Source: a bacterium
GTDB lineage: Bacteria > UBP7 > UBA6624
Assembly (NCBI GenBank): GCA_002716355.1
Contig: PBAU01000011.1
Span: 24,114 to 88,113 of the forward strand
Length of the DNA stretch: 64,000 nucleotides
Direction of reading: 5' to 3'
Positions 20,101 to 27,105 of this stretch are shown piece by piece. Position 1 is the first letter of the stretch, and each line of letters begins with the position of its first letter. The notes beneath the pieces were generated by a model. The model made no database searches. It was not told the DNA's origin and was given only the letters and a program-made list of their open reading frames with translations. A program made the position numbers and the translations under genes.

Positions 20101-20338
20101 ATAGGTATTGGAAATATTCCATATGGCCACCTTGGTAAGAGGATATTGCAACTGCATGAGGGTCCTCCTGAATGGCTGACATAACAACCTCTTCAACAGA
20201 TCTGTCATGTCCTAGATGTATAACTTCACATCCAAGCTCTTGCAAAAGTCTTCTAACCATATTAATTGCTGCATCATGTCCATCGAACAGGCTTGCCGCA
20301 GTGATGATCCTTTTTGGCTTGTTGTTGTTTTTCATCAT
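17156..20338 (-). CDS. icmF: Fused isobutyryl-CoA mutase IcmF
   Basis: A 1060-residue three-part enzyme. The N-terminal B12-binding domain has SLFDGHDAAIN, the IcmF form of the D-x-H motif. A MeaB-type G-domain from about residue 180 has GITGTGGSGKSSLIDEL (Walker A), VETAGIGQAD and VLNKYDH. The C-terminal half is the acyl-CoA mutase barrel, with DPTRMFAGEGPPEQTNKRFH, YGRSPEGRPDIYGKVGESG, SVSISGYHIAEAGANP and TSGRSLHAQEIQFNDIRTT. The fusion order is that of IcmF, which interconverts isobutyryl- and n-butyryl-CoA with adenosylcobalamin and uses GTP to guard the cofactor; related enzymes take pivalyl-CoA. Exact substrate preference needs active-site comparison. It lies downstream of meaB and a free B12-binding gene in one operon. 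Confidence 0.95.
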   Translation of the reverse strand: MMKNNNKPKRIITAASLFDGHDAAINMVRRLLQELGCEVIHLGHDRSVEEVVMSAIQEDPHAVAISSYQGGHMEYFQYLSKRLKEENLEHVKIFGGGGGVILPEEANELEKNGITKIFRPEDGASKGLIGMIQEVIDLCNINPEDLTVPKTNNHLSLSRKLTYVENNKKINFKESKKNPKIIGITGTGGSGKSSLIDELILRFSRDNPNQKIAILAADPTRARTGGALLGDRIRMNAIYGGNVFFRSLATRSRMALSSIIEKAIDAVRSEDFDLIFVETAGIGQADNPLEGIVDISIYVMTSEYGAPSQLEKIEMLDTADLVVLNKYDHRAGEDALRDVQKQVRRLKNQGHGDLDEQPVFATIASQFADPGVNELYEKIKILIGLNPEKESRKNKTIKPKKHVLIPGNRERYLAEISETVHSYKKNVIELETHAEKLQALSIMQNNDVPKNYSQFPNAKNGTLEWDYNRTLEKLGDIGLNALRMYDDLQKYNQSKMTYSIRGREINVTTHSESLSGTKISKISIPKYRSWADRIKWILLENTPGKFPFTQGVFEFRRSGEDPTRMFAGEGPPEQTNKRFHLLAESEPYNRLSTAFDSVTLYGRSPEGRPDIYGKVGESGVSIATVEDMGRLYKGFDLCDPATSVSMTINGPAPTILAFFLNTALNQQIKKFKKENSSKPNEEELREIKKMTFSSVRGTVQADILKEDQAQNTCIFSTEFSLKLMGDIQEWFVNNNVKNFYSVSISGYHIAEAGANPITQLALTLSNGFTYIEYYLSRGMSIDDFAKNLSFFFSCGLDPEYQVLGRVARRIWAIALKEKYGSNIRSQKLKYHIQTSGRSLHAQEIQFNDIRTTLQALMAYYDRCDSLHTNAYDEAICTPTEESVRRALAIQQIITKELGTAKCENMLQGSFFIEELTELVENAVLKEFESINRRGGVLGAMELGYQRSKIQEESLHYEHLKHSGELPVVGVNTFLGENTDPIIPQEITRSSNKDRDNCVKRVQEFENKNMKKSSEMLKKLQKVALDGGNIFEQLMETSNYASLGQITDALFKVGGKYRRNL

Positions 20339-20357
20339 CTTGAATTATATTTCTTTG

Positions 20358-21278
20358 TCATTGGTAAATTTTCACCATGAGCCCCGGCATGTCTATTGGA
20401 GCCCATTCATCAGAAAGAATTGGTGTTTTTTCTGATATTTCAACTTCTTTGAGTAAGTAAGATAATTTTAAAAGGTTTGGGTATTTTTGCTTTTCTTGAT
20501 TTCGAAAATTTTCTATTCGTGTCGTGTAATCATTTAAATTTCCATTAAAACCAAATAGCACAACATTAAACGTGTCAGCAATCGGAATAGCAAAAACATA
20601 ATCAAAATGTTCAAGAATGGTTTTTGTTATCATTTGAACATTTAAAGAAGATTTTCCATCTATCGTTCCTATAACGTTATAAGCAATCACCCCATCTTTT
20701 GGCATTGTCTTTTTCACTTCATGAAAAAATTCTTTTGTGGCAAGGTGCCATGGTATATAAGCTCCATAACGACTTGTGCTATAGCCATCAATTAAAGCTG
20801 TATCACAGCTTGGTGCACCCTTTCTTTTAAACATTTGCCTACCATCTATGATGTTAATTTCCAGGTTTGTAATTTTTGGGAGGCCAAAATATTCACTTGC
20901 TACCATTTCAACTACAGGGTCAATTTCAGCAACGACAATCTTTCCTTCTTTGTATCTGTCAGCAAAAGTTCTAATAGCAGATCCTCCACCAAGACCAACC
21001 ATACATGAAGTACCCTCTCTTCCCTGAAGCACATTAACAAGATGAAAAGCTTCAATATAGTCAAAATGCCCTTCTAAAGGTCTGCTTTTTCTCATCATCG
21101 TCTGGATATAGTCGTCAAAAAGAAGGTATCTATGATCACCTTCATCTATAACTGTTATTTGATGCAAAAGTGAGTTGGCTTGATATTTTGTAATTTGATA
21201 ATTTCCAGTGTTTGGGTAGCTGAAAGAAAGAGTTAAGCAGCAAATAAAAATATTAATTTTTGAAATTGATTTATTCAT
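20358..21278 (-). CDS. Spermidine-synthase-like methyltransferase-fold protein with N-terminal membrane/signal segment
   Basis: The core contains MVGLGGGSAIRTFADRY, VVAEIDPVVEMVASEYFGL and INIIDGRQMF, the nucleotide-pocket pattern of polyamine (spermidine) synthases. The usual D-x-x-D-P substrate loop reads ALIDGYSTSRYG, so polyamine synthesis is doubtful. The frame is open upstream, but the natural start is ATG at 21276-21278, overlapping the stop of the upstream membrane-protein gene as ATGA; this gives 306 residues. The first residues (KINIFICCLTLSFSYP) form a hydrophobic segment, so the domain may sit outside the cytoplasm or be anchored. Together with the upstream gene it looks like a split version of the membrane-spanning fused spermidine-synthase-like proteins known in many bacteria. 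Function unknown. Confidence 0.75.
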   Translation of the reverse strand: MNKSISKINIFICCLTLSFSYPNTGNYQITKYQANSLLHQITVIDEGDHRYLLFDDYIQTMMRKSRPLEGHFDYIEAFHLVNVLQGREGTSCMVGLGGGSAIRTFADRYKEGKIVVAEIDPVVEMVASEYFGLPKITNLEINIIDGRQMFKRKGAPSCDTALIDGYSTSRYGAYIPWHLATKEFFHEVKKTMPKDGVIAYNVIGTIDGKSSLNVQMITKTILEHFDYVFAIPIADTFNVVLFGFNGNLNDYTTRIENFRNQEKQKYPNLLKLSYLLKEVEISEKTPILSDEWAPIDMPGLMVKIYQ

Positions 21279-21859
21279 TTTTTGATTGTTTTTAAAATTA
21301 CTATTGATATTAGCCATGGGATAGAAAGAAATATAGCAATTTGACTTGTGTTGAAGGTTGTTATAAGCCAAAAATAAAGACTTAAAACCCCTAGAATGCT
21401 TCCAAGAGTCGAAATTGCTAAAAGGATACCGGCATGCTCGCCTTTTTTTGCTTGTGCAGAAGGGCATAGTTCAACCATTGTTGGAAAAGCCGTACCCATT
21501 AATATTGCAGGAATGAAGAAGTTTAAAAAACTAATTAATAATGGTTCCCATTGTGTCGGGTCTTTTTCTAAAAATATGGAAGCGATAAAATTGCTAATTT
21601 CCGGAGAGAATATTACCAATATTGATATTGAAAGCCATATTAAAGAAGTAATTTTTTTTATGTTTTTTGTTGTATTTTTTGATGATATTTTTCCACCGAA
21701 AAAATAACCACATGTCATCCCGCCCAGGAATACTGAAATAGTTGATGCCCACAGTATGGGAGATTGTCCAAAATGTGGTTGCATCAATCTTGGTCCAAAC
21801 ACTTCAAATGCCAGTAAACCAAATCCAGTAAGAAATGTTAGGCAGTAATACTTATTCAT
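21275..21859 (-). CDS. Six-helix membrane protein, partner of spermidine-synthase-like protein
   Basis: A 194-residue membrane protein with about six hydrophobic segments. It starts YYCLTFLTGFGLLAFEVFGPRLMQPHFGQSP, the typical first helix and loop of the membrane domain of fused spermidine-synthase-like proteins (G-x-x-x-L-x-x-E-x-x-x-x-R-x-x-x-P-x-x-G). GGMTCGYFFGG and the PAILMGTAFPTMVELCP region (helix followed by a polar patch) also fit. In most genomes this half and the methyltransferase-like half are one polypeptide; here they are two reading frames joined by an ATGA overlap. It overlaps the upstream B12-domain gene by eight bases. The role is unknown. Confidence 0.75.
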   Translation of the reverse strand: MNKYYCLTFLTGFGLLAFEVFGPRLMQPHFGQSPILWASTISVFLGGMTCGYFFGGKISSKNTTKNIKKITSLIWLSISILVIFSPEISNFIASIFLEKDPTQWEPLLISFLNFFIPAILMGTAFPTMVELCPSAQAKKGEHAGILLAISTLGSILGVLSLYFWLITTFNTSQIAIFLSIPWLISIVILKTIKK

Positions 21860-22235
21860 TTATTATTTCTTCAATTTTTTTTACTATATCTTTCAAGGGG
21901 GTTCCTGGGTTGAAAACAGCTTTAATACCCATATTTTTAAGTGATTCAGATTCTTTTTTTGTAATAATTCCACCAAATGTTATAGGTTTGTTAACTTGCC
22001 TTTGTTTAAGTTCTTCTATAAGTATTGGTATCAATGCCATATGTGCACCAGAAAGTATTCCAACAGCTATGAGATCAACATCCTCTTCAGCAGACATGAT
22101 AGCAATTTCTTCTGGTGTTCTGTGGAGTCCACTGTAAATTGCCTCATGCCCAGCTTCTTTCAGCTCTCTTGCAACAAGAAGTGCACCTCTGTCATGTCCG
22201 TCAAGGCCAATTTTTGCAATTAGTATTTTAGCCAT
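21852..22235 (-). CDS. Free-standing cobalamin-binding domain protein (acyl-CoA mutase small/C-terminal type)
   Basis: A 127-residue protein consisting only of a B12-binding domain. AKIGLDGHDRGALLVARELK carries the D-x-H-x-x-G motif whose histidine ligates cobalt from below. AVGILSGAHMALIP and ITFGGIITKKE supply the S-x-L and G-G elements that hold the nucleotide tail. This is the C-terminal part of methylmalonyl-CoA mutase-type enzymes, encoded separately as in McmA2 or IcmB. No matching large subunit is in the window, and IcmF already has its own B12 domain, so this protein probably partners a mutase encoded elsewhere. Its start lies ten bases after the meaB stop. Confidence 0.92.
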   Translation of the reverse strand: MAKILIAKIGLDGHDRGALLVARELKEAGHEAIYSGLHRTPEEIAIMSAEEDVDLIAVGILSGAHMALIPILIEELKQRQVNKPITFGGIITKKESESLKNMGIKAVFNPGTPLKDIVKKIEEIINE

Positions 22236-22244
22236 TTTTAAATT

Positions 22245-23042
22245 CTAAATATCTATCTTGAAATCCAATGGATTTAGCCTCTTTTCTTTTTTTATTTTCT
22301 TTTCCAATTTTTCAAGGAATATAGAGGTGGCAAAATCTTTTGTTTCAGCGATATTTTTGTCCCGGTTGTTTTTTGTTTGAGATTTTTTTATTTTCTTTTC
22401 CAGTTTTTCAATATTTTTATTTGTTTTGGCCGATATCGCTAATACCTCTTTTTTTGTTATCGCTTCCATGATTGATTTTAGCCTTTCAGCACCCTCTCTA
22501 TCAGATTTGTTGATTACTATAAGGTCCGCCTCTTCAAGCAAGCCAGCTTTAACTGCCTGGTAAGAATCACCGCTTTCTGGGGACAAAACAACGATTAAAA
22601 AATCAGCTATACCCCTTAATTCTTGTGATGTTTGCCCAACTCCAACCGACTCAACAAAAGCTTCCTGAAAGTTTTCAGAATTGAAGAGGCGCAAAAAAGG
22701 CCAAATTGAAAATGATGTACCTCCATGGTGACCTCTAGAGGCGATAGATCTTACAAATGGTTTCTTGTTGTTATTTTTTGTTTTGAATCTAGCCCTGTCT
22801 GCAAGAACAGCACCTCCCGAAATTGAGCTAGAAGGGTCGATTAGAAGAAATGCTGTTTCTTTATTGCATTTTTCAACAAAGTAGTTCAGTATTGAGGATT
22901 TTCCAACACCAGGAGGGCCTGCAACAACAATTGTTTTTAAGCTCCAGTCAAATTTTAATAATTTTGCATAGAGCTCTTTCCACCCTTCTTTTTTATTTTC
23001 AAGAAGTGTTAAATTTCTTGCTATGTTCAATCTTTTTTCCAT
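22245..23042 (-). CDS. meaB: MeaB/ArgK-type G-protein chaperone
   Basis: A 265-residue P-loop GTPase of the MeaB family, which loads and protects adenosylcobalamin in acyl-CoA mutases. Seen are Walker A VAGPPGVGKSSILNYF, LLIDPSSSISGGAVLADRARF (the family's switch region), VESVGVGQTSQELRGIADF and the base-specificity motif VINKSDREGAERL. The usual length is about 330; the C-terminal dimerisation extension is reduced to a short lysine-rich tail. It is encoded just before the free B12-domain gene, which supports action on that second mutase, while IcmF has its own built-in G-domain. Confidence 0.9.
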   Translation of the reverse strand: MEKRLNIARNLTLLENKKEGWKELYAKLLKFDWSLKTIVVAGPPGVGKSSILNYFVEKCNKETAFLLIDPSSSISGGAVLADRARFKTKNNNKKPFVRSIASRGHHGGTSFSIWPFLRLFNSENFQEAFVESVGVGQTSQELRGIADFLIVVLSPESGDSYQAVKAGLLEEADLIVINKSDREGAERLKSIMEAITKKEVLAISAKTNKNIEKLEKKIKKSQTKNNRDKNIAETKDFATSIFLEKLEKKIKKEKRLNPLDFKIDI

Positions 23043-23044
23043 AA

Positions 23045-24052
23045 TCAGTAGTTATCAAAAAATACTATCGAAATTCGTTCCTCTTTTTCATTACTTGTTA
23101 TATTTTTTGAGACATCCCAATTGATTTCCCAATTTGAATTTAATCTGACTGAGTAACGAATTATTTCCCCTTTTGAAAAAGGGTTATTTGCACCAGAGCT
23201 GTTTATCGAACCATCTGAGAAAATAAAAGTTCCTTTGCCCATGCTTCCCCAATTTGGCAAAAGTGCCCCAGGTTCCCAAGCCCCATAATTAAAACCCATG
23301 GAAAAATTTTCTTTAATCGGTAGGTTTAATTGAAGAAGGTAAGCATTGTCTCTTTTCTTTGCTAATGGATTGTTTGCACCAAGCCCATTGTTACCATCTG
23401 ATTGAAGATATTCGATCTTTAAACTGGTTTTGCCAAGCTGATGGCTTGTTGACATAAACACTGCGGACCAGTCTTCATTTGTGCCCAATGCATTATTCGT
23501 GTCATTGTTTGAGGCGGAAGTTATGCCGAAATTCAAATCAGATGAACTGTAAGCAAGATTCACCCTAGTAGAAAATACATTGATGCCTTTGTCTGTTTGG
23601 TCATTGTTCTGTTTTGCCCATATGAAATCCAGATGTCCCGTTTCAGAGAATAAAGATTCACCCTTTATGTAAATGCCGTCAAAGGAAGAATTATCACCAT
23701 TATTTTCACCTGAATCAAATAGAAGGTTATTGCCAAAGAAACCACCTGGCATCCTTCCTGTGTAAACAAAACCCCAATCTTGTTTCCAGTAAACATTCCC
23801 CCTTTCCAATGCAGCATCTTCATTATTGAGGCTTCCGAATTCATCATCCTGAAAAGTTCCTAGTATGTTTATTATTGAATTATCCTTTTCCAGTGATGTG
23901 CCTATCCGTGTCCTCCAAAGAAAACTCTCATTGTTGCTAGTGTTGTTTGATGATATCTTGACCCCTTCTAGCCTGATATCACCGAAATATTCATTTGCAT
24001 TCAGTTGAAGTGAAAGCAAAGGGATTAAAAAAAGTAAAAGTATTTTTTTCAT
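23045..24052 (-). CDS. Outer-membrane beta-barrel protein, paralogue of the next gene upstream
   Basis: A 335-residue secreted protein with a clear signal peptide (MKKILLLFLIPLLSLQLNA) followed by alternating polar/aromatic strands, as in porin-like barrels. It shares the mature start EYFGDIRLEGV, the VYTGRMPGGFFGNN segment, and the EIIRYSVRLNSNWEINWDV C-terminal region with the 268-residue protein encoded just upstream, so they are diverged duplicates. The last residue is tyrosine after FFDN, compatible with barrel-assembly recognition. It is richer in Asn and Asp and uses ordinary AT-rich codons, unlike its paralogue. It ends two bases before meaB. Transport specificity is unknown. Confidence 0.7.
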   Translation of the reverse strand: MKKILLLFLIPLLSLQLNANEYFGDIRLEGVKISSNNTSNNESFLWRTRIGTSLEKDNSIINILGTFQDDEFGSLNNEDAALERGNVYWKQDWGFVYTGRMPGGFFGNNLLFDSGENNGDNSSFDGIYIKGESLFSETGHLDFIWAKQNNDQTDKGINVFSTRVNLAYSSSDLNFGITSASNNDTNNALGTNEDWSAVFMSTSHQLGKTSLKIEYLQSDGNNGLGANNPLAKKRDNAYLLQLNLPIKENFSMGFNYGAWEPGALLPNWGSMGKGTFIFSDGSINSSGANNPFSKGEIIRYSVRLNSNWEINWDVSKNITSNEKEERISIVFFDNY

Positions 24053-24067
24053 GATTAGATTATAGGC

Positions 24068-24098
24068 AAAAAAAAAGGGGGGCCAATTAAGGCCCCCC
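24068..24098 (-). terminator. Rho-independent terminator behind the major outer-membrane protein gene
   Basis: An eight-base perfect stem, GGGGGGCC and GGCCCCCC (24077-24084 and 24091-24098), encloses a six-base loop. Nine A residues on the plus strand (24068-24076) become a T-tract after the hairpin on the minus strand. It sits directly after the stop of the 24134-24940 gene and before the paralogue, so it should end most transcripts of the upstream gene. Read-through would feed the mutase operon. Confidence 0.92.
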
Positions 24099-24133
24099 AG
24101 TCGTATTCGTTGTATTAATTACTAACTACTAAC

Positions 24134-24940
24134 TTAGAAAGAAGCAGAGTAATCTACTGACATCCATTCAGCACCGTCGTGGTCTACGTTTGAGAAACTC
24201 CAGTTTCCACCCCAAGAAAGAGTGAATCTAGTGATCTCATTAGCAGTTCCACCACCGAAACCGCCACCCCATGTGTGAGCATTAGTAGCGTCACCCATTT
24301 GGATGCTAAGACCTAGGTCATCATTGATTCCATAACCCAAAGTCATGTTTGTGCCGTCAAGACCGTTGTCGTCCATCCATTCGATGTCCAAACTTGCTGC
24401 GCCACCAAGATCCATGGAAGCAGAAATCCACATTGAGTCGCCGCCACCGTTATCAACGGTACCGAGAGTCATGCCCCAACCGACCATGTCGCTTAGGTCT
24501 GTAGACATACCAGTACTACCAGCTCTGTCATCCCAGATGTTTAGTGCCCAACCGCCTACGTTACCAAGGGAGATGTGGTGACCGTTGAAAGTACCACCCA
24601 TACCCATGTTGTAAGCCATGTCGTCACATGCCATACTGTTTCCTATCATGCCACAAGGCATAATACCTGTGTGCCAAGTACCCCAAGAATTGTTCCAACC
24701 AGTGTAAGCGTGGTTCAAAGCTGCGCTTGTTCCCGCACCTGCTCCTTGGTCGTCCCAACCCAAATTCCAACCCCAAGCTGCGCTGAAGTTGTCTGAGATG
24801 TCTGCACCGTCAGACCAGGTCATGTCAGTGCTAATACCATCATTATTACCGTCATCCCAGTGTCTAACTCTAATGTCGCCCGCGTTTAGCGCGCTAGTTG
24901 CTACAAAAAGAATTGCAGCAAAAATTGCCAATTTTTTCAT
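24134..24940 (-). CDS. Major outer-membrane protein candidate (Trp/Gly-rich beta-barrel)
   Basis: A 268-residue protein with signal peptide MKKLAIFAAILFVATSALNA. The mature protein is extremely rich in Gly, Trp, Asp and Asn (for example AAWGWNLGWDDQGAGAG) in strand-like alternation, and it ends in YSASF, the terminal Phe expected of outer-membrane barrels. Codon use differs from the neighbours: C-ending codons such as AAC, TTC, CAC and ATC and GGT/GGC dominate, as in very highly expressed genes. A strong ribosome site (GGAGG eight bases upstream), a promoter-like pair and a perfect terminator make it a self-contained, strongly expressed unit. It is paralogous to the downstream 335-residue gene. 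I infer an abundant porin; the substrate is unknown. Confidence 0.75.
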   Translation of the reverse strand: MKKLAIFAAILFVATSALNAGDIRVRHWDDGNNDGISTDMTWSDGADISDNFSAAWGWNLGWDDQGAGAGTSAALNHAYTGWNNSWGTWHTGIMPCGMIGNSMACDDMAYNMGMGGTFNGHHISLGNVGGWALNIWDDRAGSTGMSTDLSDMVGWGMTLGTVDNGGGDSMWISASMDLGGAASLDIEWMDDNGLDGTNMTLGYGINDDLGLSIQMGDATNAHTWGGGFGGGTANEITRFTLSWGGNWSFSNVDHDGAEWMSVDYSASF

Positions 24941-25150
24941 TACGTTTAACCTCCGTAATCATAAATTTGTAGTGAGAGTTACCTATGTTTCCTCTACACC
25001 ACATTAAGCTAATTCTACTACAAATCAGATAAAAGTAAAAAAAACGCCAAAAAACCAAGTCTTTTATTTTTTATATAAAAATAAAGAATATGTAAAAATA
25101 TACCTTTTTAGTTGCTTTTTAGTGTTTTTAATAAAGGAATAAATGGTTTT
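24941..25150 (-). promoter_or_regulatory. Intergenic region with promoter for the major outer-membrane protein gene
   Basis: This 210-base gap is the longest in the window. Read on the minus strand it contains TTTACT (25034-25039) and TAGAAT (25012-25017) with 16 bases between, a reasonable sigma-70-like pair, followed by an approximately 60-base leader and the ribosome site GGAGG just before the ATG. The part nearer 25060-25140 is very AT-rich, with an imperfect palindrome around 25070-25083, but no convincing terminator for the permease gene that ends at 25151. Confidence 0.5.
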
Positions 25151-26443
25151 TTACTCATGCCTCAAAGCATCAACTGGAGGCATTTCTGATGCTCTTTTAG
25201 CAGGCCACCATCCAAAGATTACACCAACGGTTGCAGCAACAGAGAATGCAACAATGACACCAACACCAGATATGGCGGTTGACCATCCTGCATAAGATGA
25301 AACAGCTTTGGATAACGCGTAGCCAAGAAAGATTCCCGCTGCTCCTCCTAAAACTGATATCAAGAAACTTTCGGAGAGGAATTGAACCTGAATGTCTTTT
25401 TTTCTAGCACCCAAGGCACGCCTTATACCTATTTCTCTTGTTCTTTGTATCACTGTTGCAAGTGATATATTCATTATCCCTATACCACCAACAATAAGGC
25501 TTATGCCTGCAATCAAACCCATCACAACAGAAAATATTTTTTGAAGCTGTTGTTGTTGGGCAAGCAATTCCTCAGGAACGATTACTTCAAATGCCCCAGC
25601 TGGATGAGCAATCGATACAATTTTCTCAACTATCGCACCCCATTGGACAGGGTTCTCACCACTTTTCAGTCTTAAAATTATTTCATTTAACCCAACAGGA
25701 TATTCTGATGTTCCAATTGCCATTGTTGTAACAGGTATGTATACATCTTTGCCGGTATCTCTGATCTGAACAAGCGTTACTCCAGACCAGTCTTTAGGAG
25801 AGACAACCCCAATGATGGTGTAAGGAACATTATCTATTCTTACTATATTACCTATAGCGTCCCCTGTGCCAAAAACCAAACCTCTTGTCTTTGGGCCTAT
25901 AACAGCAACTTTATTTCTTGATTCAAGATCTAGAGAATCAAAAAATCTTCCTTCTTGAAGTTTTAATCCTTGAATTTTTAAATAATCTGGGGTGGTACCA
26001 ACAACAGTTACAGAAATGTCACCAAAACTTCCTGGTAATGATACCTCTTTTGTTCTTTCACTTGCAGCTGCATCTATTCCTTGAAGATCTTTTACTGCCT
26101 CAAGATCTTTCATGTCTAATGGTCTTGCGGGGCCACCACTTCCCATTGATCCTGAAAGGCCTGAAAAGCCCCACCACCCTCTGCTTTGTTGAACATAAAT
26201 GCCTGATGTCCCTATGCCATTACTTGTTGAATTTGATTGAGCTTCAGATTCTCTGACTCTTATTGTTCCTGCTCCCAATACTTCCAATTGTGAAACAGCT
26301 TCTCTTTTTGCACCCTCTGAAATTGCTAATATGGCTATAACTGCTCCAACACCAAAAACGATACCAAGCGCTGTTAAAAAAGATCTGAATGGCTGCAGTG
26401 TGATTTCAGCCCATGCTTCACGTAATAGGTTTAATGCTTTCAT
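25151..26443 (-). CDS. ABC transporter permease, MacB/FtsX type
   Basis: A 430-residue permease with the MacB layout: an N-terminal TM (FLTALGIVFGVGAVIAILAI), a periplasmic domain of about 230 residues, then three C-terminal TMs starting at VVMGLIAGISLIVGGIGIMNI. IQRTREIGIRRALGARKKDI is the coupling helix of FtsX-fold permeases. A glycine-rich insert (around RGWWGFSGLSGSMGSGG) is found in the periplasmic domain. It overlaps the ATPase gene by four bases and is the membrane part of a mechanotransmission-type exporter. Partners encoded upstream are the ATPase, a periplasmic adaptor and a TolC-like channel. The substrate (macrolide, peptide, lipid or siderophore) cannot be told. Confidence 0.92.
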   Translation of the reverse strand: MKALNLLREAWAEITLQPFRSFLTALGIVFGVGAVIAILAISEGAKREAVSQLEVLGAGTIRVRESEAQSNSTSNGIGTSGIYVQQSRGWWGFSGLSGSMGSGGPARPLDMKDLEAVKDLQGIDAAASERTKEVSLPGSFGDISVTVVGTTPDYLKIQGLKLQEGRFFDSLDLESRNKVAVIGPKTRGLVFGTGDAIGNIVRIDNVPYTIIGVVSPKDWSGVTLVQIRDTGKDVYIPVTTMAIGTSEYPVGLNEIILRLKSGENPVQWGAIVEKIVSIAHPAGAFEVIVPEELLAQQQQLQKIFSVVMGLIAGISLIVGGIGIMNISLATVIQRTREIGIRRALGARKKDIQVQFLSESFLISVLGGAAGIFLGYALSKAVSSYAGWSTAISGVGVIVAFSVAATVGVIFGWWPAKRASEMPPVDALRHE

Positions 26444-27105
26444 GCTATTTTTCCATCAAGAATATTGATTGTTCTTTGAGATCTTTTTGCCACTTGTGTA
26501 TCATGTGTAACCATAAGAATCGTTATCCCTTCTGAATGCAATTGCTTAAATAGTTCTAATACATCCTTGCCTGTTTTGCTGTCAAGGTTACCTGTTGGCT
26601 CATCTGCAAGAATCAAAGAAGGGCTGTTGGATAAAGCTCTTGCTACAGCAACCCTCTGTCTTTCTCCACCACTTAATTCATTTGGCTTATGTGTCGCTCT
26701 TTCTTTAAGTCCAACTTTATCAAGAAGCTCCATTGCAATTTTTTTAGGTTTTTGGTTTCGCACTGAGTAATTTAAAGGTAATGCTACATTTTGCCAAGCG
26801 TTTAATTGAGGCAATATGTTGAATGTTTGAAAAACAAAACCTATGTGATTGTTTCTAAGATTTGACAAATCATCATCATTTTTTGCTGAAACCATTTCTT
26901 CATTGAGCAGATAGTTTCCATCTGTAGGAGTGTCAAGTAAGCCAACTATATTCATCAATGTTGTTTTTCCTGATCCAGAAGGTCCCATCAAAGAGACCCA
27001 TTCTCCTTTTTTGATTTTAAGATCCACTCCTTTTAATACAGGAACTTTGATTTCACCAAGGTCGTAAGTCTTATAAACTTGGTCTAATGTTACGACATTT
27101 GTCAC
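26440..27105 (-). CDS. ABC transporter ATP-binding protein, MacB/LolD type
   Basis: A 221-residue nucleotide-binding subunit. Visible are Walker A SLMGPSGSGKTTLMN, Q-loop FVFQTFNILPQLNA, signature LSGGERQRVAVARAL, Walker B LILADEPTGNLD and the H-switch LMVTHD. GNLDSKTG is typical of the LolD/MacB/FtsE class. It couples ATP hydrolysis to the separately encoded FtsX-like permease. Four-base overlaps on both sides (with the permease and adaptor genes) show a tightly coupled operon. Confidence 0.95.
   Translation of the reverse strand: MTNVVTLDQVYKTYDLGEIKVPVLKGVDLKIKKGEWVSLMGPSGSGKTTLMNIVGLLDTPTDGNYLLNEEMVSAKNDDDLSNLRNNHIGFVFQTFNILPQLNAWQNVALPLNYSVRNQKPKKIAMELLDKVGLKERATHKPNELSGGERQRVAVARALSNSPSLILADEPTGNLDSKTGKDVLELFKQLHSEGITILMVTHDTQVAKRSQRTINILDGKIA

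Noticed and set aside
21279-21467. Long upstream extension of the spermidine-synthase-like frame
   Set aside because: The stretch runs inside the six-TM protein in another frame and reads as nonsense; ATG 21278 with an ATGA overlap is a better start.
24345-25007. Three overlapping plus-strand ORFs opposite the major outer-membrane gene
   Set aside because: They are shadows caused by the biased codon use of the real gene and read as low-complexity Ser/Pro/Val/Thr-rich peptides.
25070-25083. AT-only palindrome as terminator for the MacB-like permease gene
   Set aside because: No GC pairs and no clear T-tract after it; such palindromes are expected by chance in this composition.
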